Source: Benincasa hispida (Eukaryota > Streptophyta > Magnoliopsida > Cucurbitales > Cucurbitaceae). Taken from it: DNA of 64,000 nt. The stretch spans positions 39,068,414-39,132,413 of the forward strand of contig NC_052350.1 of NCBI RefSeq assembly GCF_009727055.1, in the 5' to 3' direction. Positions 56,945 to 64,000 of the stretch are shown one piece after another. The stretch's first letter is position 1, and every line of letters starts with the position of its first letter. The notes under the pieces are model-generated. The model was not told the origin of the DNA, searched no databases, and saw only the letters and a program-made list of their open reading frames with translations. The position numbers were made by a program, and so were the translations under genes.

Positions 56945-58490
56945 GTTGTTTAGTGTTTAAGACTGGCTATTTCCAAGCGATGACCTAGGTAACTTGACCT
57001 TAATCTTGAGCTAACTATGAACTCCTGTTTATTCGGGATTATTCTTAGATTTTCATGGGTGAGGATTGACTTAACAACACCGACTTAATAAGCCTCCTAT
57101 TTCAGGGGTAAGACCGGGTAGATAGTTGGAGACATAGGGTGCAAGATGGAATCCACTCCTACCCGATTTTAGAAATAGTAAAGAGGTTATTCCCTTAATT
57201 GTTGACTCCGGATCTTCAATAAGGAGTCCCATCCTCTCATTAGCCTGAGAGGGACTCGGTTTAGTGATTGGATCACAAACCAATTGTTCATTGGAGGATC
57301 AGTAGGACTTAAGGTACAAGATGTAATCTCGGGGGTAAAACAATTTTTTGATCCAACCATTATTACGAACAACCTGTGAATGGTTGACTTACTAATTATG
57401 GTTATATCTTGGACACAATTATATCTACAATGAAGGGAGTGCAGCTACTGACCCTTAGTGGAGTGACCCAGTAGTTAATGAATGTTGGTTAATTTAGGTT
57501 AAAGAATTTAACCGGTTAATCTTGGATCATTGGAGCCCATGATCCGTAGGTTCATTAGATCCCCTACTAGCTCACAAACGAATTAAACCTTAGAATAATA
57601 TGATGATTAAATTTGAAATGTTCAAATTCGAATTAAGGGAATTAATTATTACATACGATATAATTACACGTATTAATTATCGAATTAAATGAAATTGGAG
57701 AGTTGAAAAATATTTAAAATTTATTTAAATATTAATTACATGAATAGAGATTCATGATTGAGGATTGGTGTTTTATTAATTTAATTGATATTAAATTAAT
57801 ATAATTAATTAAATTATTTTATTAATTATTTAAAATTATTTTGATTTGAAAATTAATTATTGAATTAATTTTGTACAAAATTAATGAAATATTATATTAA
57901 TTATTGAATTAATATTGAATTTAAAGTTAATCTTGAAAATTAGTTTCAAAATTAAAAAGAAAATTAAATTTTAATTGTTGAAATTCAAATTTTAAATATG
58001 GAAAAAACCCATTAGTGGGTTTATCCAACTTTTAACACAATTCCCACTCAAATTCCACCCATTTTATGAAGTAGGTGGTATTATCTTGTAATTCAATCTG
58101 ATTGCATGAGAAAATGGAACAAAGTCTTTTGTGCTGAGATTTGGGGGCTTACAAAAAGGAATTTTTCTGGATGGTTGAAGAAGCGTTTTTCAAACCTAGA
58201 AGAAGAACTAGTCCTTCTCCTAATAATTCTCTACAATTTATAACTCAATTTGGGTTCCACCACCCGATCTAAGGTCCTAGAGAATAGTAGGGAAGATTAA
58301 GTGGCGGTTTACAAGCATTTGGAGCGAAGATTGAAGCTGAATTCGTGGATTAAAGAAGGTCTTCAAAGGTTTTCAAAACTCTAGTTTCTCTTATGAACAT
58401 GCTTTCTTAAATACTAAAATTGATGAATTAGAGTGCTTAATGATCCTGTTTTCTTCCGCTAATTGCATGCTAATTCCAACACTATAAATC
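56945..58490 (+). mobile_element. partial long LTR (family L), plus orientation
   Basis: Collinear with the complement of 61957-63400: CTTAATCTTGAGCTAACTAT, GAACTCCTGTTTATT, AATAAGCCTCC, GGAGACATAG, TATATCTACAATGA and TTAGAGTGCTTAATGATCCT, ending CTAATTCCAACA. It lacks the LTR start. No internal retroelement genes are attached. Confidence 0.6.
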
Positions 58491-59425
58491 CTAGTATTTA
58501 TCAGCAGCCTCAAACACAAAAATTCTAGATCCCTAAAGTGTGTTTATGTTGCAAAATAGAGTATGAGGGATTAACATTGGAGGCCGTTCAAGTTCCATAG
58601 GTGAAGATCGAGCATACTTGGCAGATTCAAGAGACGACAAAGGCTTCGTAAGAGTTCCTTTGTTTCCCTTTCTCTCTTTACTGTTATGCTTGCACAATTT
58701 TATGAAAGTATGTTTTCGAGAGCTATGAGTGATTAAACTCTTTAGTTTTTGGGTGTTGATGAAGTTGATTATGAATTTAGGTTAAGTTTTAATGCTTTCA
58801 TGGATGAATGTTGAACTTTATGCTTTTCAATGATATTGTGTTTAATTCTTATTGATTGACCTTCAATGAATGTTAGGTTGAATGTTTAAATTGACGGATT
58901 GAATGTTAACCGGGATTATATCACTGAATCATTATTATTTCTCATGAAAATAGTTAGATTAATAGTGAAGGTTGATTATGACATTGTTTAATGCCTTGTT
59001 TCTTAATTTTATCTCAAGAAATTAGTTAGCATTTAAGTTGCATGAGTATAGGTCATTTTTGATAAAAAGTAATATTCATTTAACTTTATAGACTTAAGCA
59101 TATTGTTTATACATAATTTCACGAATTTGCAAAAATAGACTCAACACCCTATAACACTTTTAACTCTTGGATTTTCAAAACCCTTTTCTTGCTTTCTTTA
59201 CTATTTTAAACATTTACAAAAAAAAAAAAAAACTTGATTTCCAATCCTTAGCTAAATTTGACACGATTCCAGAATAGATAAGCAAAAATTGTTAATTTGA
59301 TCCCTAAGGACGATACTTGTCCTCTTATGCCGTTTTAATTACTATAACTTGACCACGTGCGCTTGCGTGCTTGCATAATCAACTTTAATCTTCGGTCTGA
59401 AAAAAGCTCTGATCATTCATTTTGT
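58491..59425. repeat. LTR-like sequence, unclassified
   Basis: 59290-59400 (GATCCCTAAGGACGATACTTG ... GCGCTTGCGTGCTTGCATAA) resembles the 3' ends of plant gypsy LTRs. A similar but diverged block lies at 60585-60655 (CGGGGGAAACGATACTT ... ATACTTGCACTTGG). No coding part is seen. Confidence 0.35.
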
Positions 59426-59429
59426 AAAA

Positions 59430-60905
59430 CTAACATGTGAAGAAGTCTACACATATATGAAAATTAATGCATAGAGGATTTTTAAAGATATTTGTTGATA
59501 TGTGTCATATGTACACACTTTTTACCTTTAAATTGTGGTTAATTAATGTGAAAATTGGTATAAAATGCGTCATTAGGCTATTTAAAGGTAAAAAGTCATA
59601 AGTTAGTCAAAATACGTCCTTACATGTTTATGAGTAATTTTAAGTAATTTGGAGATGTTTTTGAAGCAAATTAGGCTATTTTAAGTTGATTTAAGAAATG
59701 TCCTAATGATTTAGGAAAATCCTTAAAAAAGGTTACACTGATGTGTCCATATCGCAATCACATTGTGCCTTAGACTCAGAAAATAAGATTTTTATAGTAA
59801 TTCATGCTTTGTTGATTTTTCGCTCTCAAGCTTTGAGTCTATTTAAAACATTCGAATCATAAAAAAGTACAATTCGTGATTTGGAAGAAAATCCACAAAA
59901 GTGGTCTAGACCTTTCCATTTTACCGTTATTCCATCATTTTTCTATATTATAACTCATGACATTTGTTTTAATGAAGAGTTATTATTCCTCTTTACTTAT
60001 GAGTTAGCTTTTTTAGGGGATTCGGTCTCGTGGATACTCTAAGGATAATATGGCTTAGTTCATGCAAATGCATCACATCGCTCTCACTTTCTATTTCTTT
60101 TTGTTGAAACTTATATTATCTTGTTAATGTGAACTAATCACCTGAGTTAGCATGCTATTTGAGTTTTGATGCTAAGAAGATTGAGATATAAATAGATCTC
60201 ACAAAAGAATATGAAACTATTAGACATAGCACATTATATGACCTTAGCTTAGACATAAGGCACGCCATAGAATCAGGAGATTGCATGAAACTATAGAAAT
60301 ATACGTTTAATTACTTAGGCTTCTAAGGGTACTTGAAAACAAGGTTGAATAGAAGTTATTATTCTCGATTCATGGAAAATAGGTCGATATGATTGCAATG
60401 CGGCCACATAGTTTAATTATGGCAATTTATCCATGGATTGAAACTTGACTTGAGTTTCTTGTTTCCTATTATCGTTTATCTTTAATATTCATAATCAACC
60501 CCCAAAATCACTTGTATATAAGTTACTCCTTGATTTGTATTGAAACATTATGTTTTACAAAGAATTGAATTGTCTTATAGTCTCGGGGGAAACGATACTT
60601 AGAATACTTTCATATTTCTACTTGTTGATAGTGTATACTTGCACTTGGTCCTAAATATTTTTGATTATTTTTTGTTTATTATACACAGTTTGGTCATCAA
60701 TTGTACTAAAAGGTCTAAATTGATTTTCGTATTGAAAATTTATGAGTTTAATTGATACAAATTATAAGTTTCACAAGGTATTTGTTAGACGAAATTTGGA
60801 GGAAGGTGTAAATTGGTAAACTTACAAAAGTTATTGACTTAAATTGTTACAATTATTAGTTCCGTGTTTTATTTAATGCAAACCCCAAAGTTTAGGGTAA
60901 AAACT
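59430..60905. mobile_element. fold-back element copy 2, split by a ~1.2-kb insertion
   Basis: 59430-59490 (CATGTGAAGAAGTCTACACA, TTAATGCATAGAGGATTTT) and 60705-60905 (GGTCTAAATTGAT, TATAAGTTTCACAAGG, CAATTATTAGTTC) are together collinear with the reverse complement of the fold-back element at 4856-5345. The 59491-60704 stretch between them is foreign to that element and carries the second LTR-end-like block. Confidence 0.6.
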
Positions 60906-60923
60906 GATTATATTACTGAATAT

Positions 60924-60926
<3 letters not shown>

Positions 60927-60994
<68 letters not shown>
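60927..60994. repeat. (TA)n microsatellite, ~30 units
   Basis: Nearly uninterrupted TA repeat. Confidence 0.95.
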
Positions 60995-60999
<5 letters not shown>

Positions 61000-61956
61000 C
61001 TTCTTAATTTTGTGTTGAATGTATCTTTGAATTTAATAAATGTCTAATAAATCTTTGAACTTTTAAATTTGTGTCTAATAGGGTCCTTGACATATTCAAT
61101 TAATTTATTAATTAACTAATTAGATTTAAAGTTGATTTTTATGTGTAACAGGACTCTGACCATTATTTTTACCCTAAACCCTATGGCATTTTACTTCAAA
61201 AATATCCCTAAACATTAAGAAGTATAACAAAATACTTTAAACTTAAGAAAAGTTAAAAAATATCCTTATTGTTGGTATATAACACAAATTGTCAATACTT
61301 CTTTGCAAAAATAACTCCATTTTTTTTAAAAAAAAAAAAAAAATTAAAAATGCTCCTACCATTGCTATAGTGATAAATTAGTTTGAAGTTTTTATGAGTT
61401 CGAATAGAACCAATTTTAAAACAAATTATATAAATATCCTCATTTTTTTTCACATAGATACTGTGGTTTTTCTCCTAATTGTCCAATTCTTAAACTAATT
61501 TTTTTAGCAACCAAAATAAAAACTAGAACTTTAAGTTAAAACATAAAATCTCACAAAATCTCATAAAATTCAAAATTCAAAATTCAAAATTTCTCCTTAA
61601 ACATACCAAAACAATAAATAGCCAAATACAAAAAATAATAATAAAATAAAATAATGAATTTGGCTATTACACACACTCAACTACTAACATTCAGTTTCAC
61701 GAAAACATTTAAGTTCTAAGGTCTTTTAGTGCTTCCATTATTCATTTTCTTCTTGTTATAGTTTATATACTTGAACGGAAGCGAATGATTTTATTTATTT
61801 GTTTGGTTATTTGTGATAAAAAAAAAAGTGAAACGGTTAATAGAAATGGAAGTAGAAGAGTACCAAAGAAAGAAAGGGAAGAAAAAAAAGAGGAAAAATA
61901 GAGAAGGAAGAGGGTATTAATGATTTCTTTCTTTATCCTAATAGTAAGGACATTCT
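60995..61956. other. AT-rich spacer
   Basis: Contains a TCTAATA...CTTTGAAC-type repeat start at 61010-61090 that I could not delimit. No gene is seen. Confidence 0.5.
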
Positions 61957-63856
61957 TGATGGAGTAACTAACATGCAGCGGAGAAAATCAGAATCAATAA
62001 GCACTCTAATTACACTTAATTTGAGTTTAAAACATGCTATAGAAAAACTATTTCACAAAAGGGTTTGCTGAACACAATACCTTTGATGAAACTTCTTTAA
62101 AACCTGCTGAGCTCCACGAAAATATACTTCAATCTTCAAGTAGACCACCACAAAGATCTTCTAAACTATTCTCTTGCAAGGATTGTGTTGGAAGCACTAA
62201 ATTGAGCTGGTTTTGATAAGACTGAAGAGGGTTACTTGAGGGTTTCAAATTCTACAGATTTTTTTTAAAAATTCTAGATGCCTGGCCCATCATTCATCCA
62301 TTCCAACACTCCAATTTATAAAGCTTTCAACATGCAATTTCAAAACTTGCATGAAGACCATCTTCTTCTTCATGAATTGAGTGGAATTGGATTAATAAGG
62401 TTCTTGCACCTTTAGTGGAGATTTCCAACTTTTGAAAATTTTCCTTTTGTTTTTCAAATTGTATTTTTAAAATTGATTTCTAAAATCAATTTAATAAATA
62501 AACTAATTTATTTGTTTATTACTTTTATAAATATTAATTCAATTAATTAATTTTAGATAAAATTAATTAATTTTATTAATTTAATATCTAATATTAAATT
62601 AATAAAACATCAATTTCACTACCAATGAATTTAATTTCATATAATTAATATTTAAATCATAATTTAAAAATTAATCGACTCTCCAATTTTGTTTAATTTT
62701 GATGAAATTAAACATTTCAATTGTATCGAATACAATTAATAGAAACCCTAATTGAATTTGAACATTTCAAATTCTAAACCATAATTTCAAATCTCATCAA
62801 GATTACTCAATTTACTAATCCAAATTATGAGCGAGTAGAGGGACCATATAGACCTATAAATCATGAGCTCCAACGATTTGCAATTAATTGGTTAAACTCT
62901 TTAAACCGAATTAATCACTAGTCATTAACTACCAAGACATTCCACTATAGCTCGATAGTTGCACTCTCCTCACTGTAGATATATTTCTGTCAATTTTAAC
63001 CATAATCGGTAAGTCAATCCTTCACAGGCAGTTCATATTTATAGATGGGTCAAAGATTACCGGTTTACCCCTGTAAATACATTTTGCTCCTTAAGCTCCC
63101 ATTGATCCTCCATTGAACAATTGATTTATAGTCCAACTTATAAACTATAACTCTCTCTTTCATGAGTGAGCGAGGCCCCGTTGTTTAAGACTAGGCATCA
63201 ACGCTTAAGAGAACAACCTATCTGCTAACCCTAAGTCGGGTAGGAGTGAATTTCCATATTGCAAAGCTATGTCCCCAACTATTTATCTAGTCTTATCCCC
63301 AAAATGGGAGGCTTATTGAGCAGTGGCTGTTGGACTACTCTCACCTATGCATATCATAGGATAATCCCAAATAAACAAGAGTTCATAGTTAGCTCAAGAT
63401 TAAGATCGAGTTACCCTAGGTCATTGAGTTTTAAATAGTCAATTTTAACAGTAAACAGTTGTTATAAAGAAAAGTAACTATTTTGAGATCCGATCTTATG
63501 CAAACTCATTACACAGGATGCCCCACTCACATGTCTCCACATGAATGAATTTTGGATCATTATTTGTATTAGTATACAAAATGGGCCGCATTCGATATGT
63601 CACCAGGATGAGGTACCCAATCTCATCCATATACTTATAGACCATTTTTGGCTACATACTAAAACTTGATCATCTTTTATGTCGCCACATAAAATTAAAG
63701 TATTCATGTTATAACCATGGATTTATTTATTGGATTTTCATAATAGAATGCAATATCAATAATAATTTATTGAATAAAATACTTAACAACATTTTTATTG
63801 ATAAATAAAATATGCTAACAACATTTACGAACTACGAGTTTAGGACATTCCCAACA
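61957..63856 (-). mobile_element. solo LTR (family L), minus orientation
   Basis: On the minus strand it begins TGTTGGGAATGTCCTAAACT at 63856 and ends ...GTTACTCCATCA at 61957, about 1.9 kb. No PBS, gag or pol adjoins it and no partner LTR follows within the window. Flanking five-mers ATTCT and ATCTT do not match, so the ends may be slightly off or the target copies decayed. Confidence 0.6.
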
Positions 63857-64000
63857 ATCTTGTAACTTTTTTTTTAAAATATTTTTAGTTTAAATGTATT
63901 TTTTAAACTTTTGAAAGTTGGATATGTTTGACACGAAACACTACGTGTTTCATCCAAAACTAACGACAGAGATATTTTTAAATTATTTTTTTGAAATTTA
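63857..64000. other. end of window, AT-rich
   Basis: Nothing recognised. Confidence 0.6.

Overview
This is a plant nuclear window: split genes with GT-AG introns, very AT-rich spacers, and dense layers of plant transposons. The nonautonomous LTR elements, with a gag type I associate with Cucurbitaceae genomes, make a cucurbit the best guess. That is an inference from memory of the family, not a database result.

1-12.4 kb (+): the C-terminal two thirds of a PH/RhoGAP protein (PHGAP/REN type, a GTPase-activating protein for ROP GTPases). Eleven exons are visible; the PH domain and most of the GAP domain lie upstream of the window. Its introns are swollen by three LINE-1 3'-end fragments, a hAT element inserted into one of them, a fold-back element and a Harbinger-like MITE.
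12.9-17.6 kb: spacer with a MULE-like element, a minisatellite, a second MITE copy and a 0.4-kb fold-back element next to the following promoter.
17.8-25 kb (+): a complete SMG7 gene (EST1/14-3-3-like nonsense-mediated decay factor, 979 aa, five coding exons, a spliced 5' leader and a probably spliced 3'UTR). A RhoGAP followed by SMG7 matches my recollection of the Arabidopsis order At5g19390-At5g19400.

25-64 kb: no host gene seen. A 9.6-kb LTR element (28176-37744) has a decayed gag, no pol, and several kilobases of tandem arrays. It contains a 25-N gap flanked by an almost exact ~1-kb duplication that looks like an unmerged contig overlap. A truncated relative lies at 40165-45787. A ~1.2-kb repeat family occurs three times; one copy was split by the gag-only LTR element and another by a decayed Copia element (50036-54753, minus strand, five-base target duplication AGAAG). 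The last 8 kb holds three related long LTR copies, a fold-back element split by a ~1.2-kb insertion, and a long (TA)n tract.

The window therefore carries two ordinary conserved genes and a nested TE landscape whose order of insertion can partly be read. The points most worth checking are the probable assembly duplication, the gag-only element with its repeated S-[VA]-F-x-R-[IL] domain and changing minisatellites, and the SMG7 3'UTR introns.
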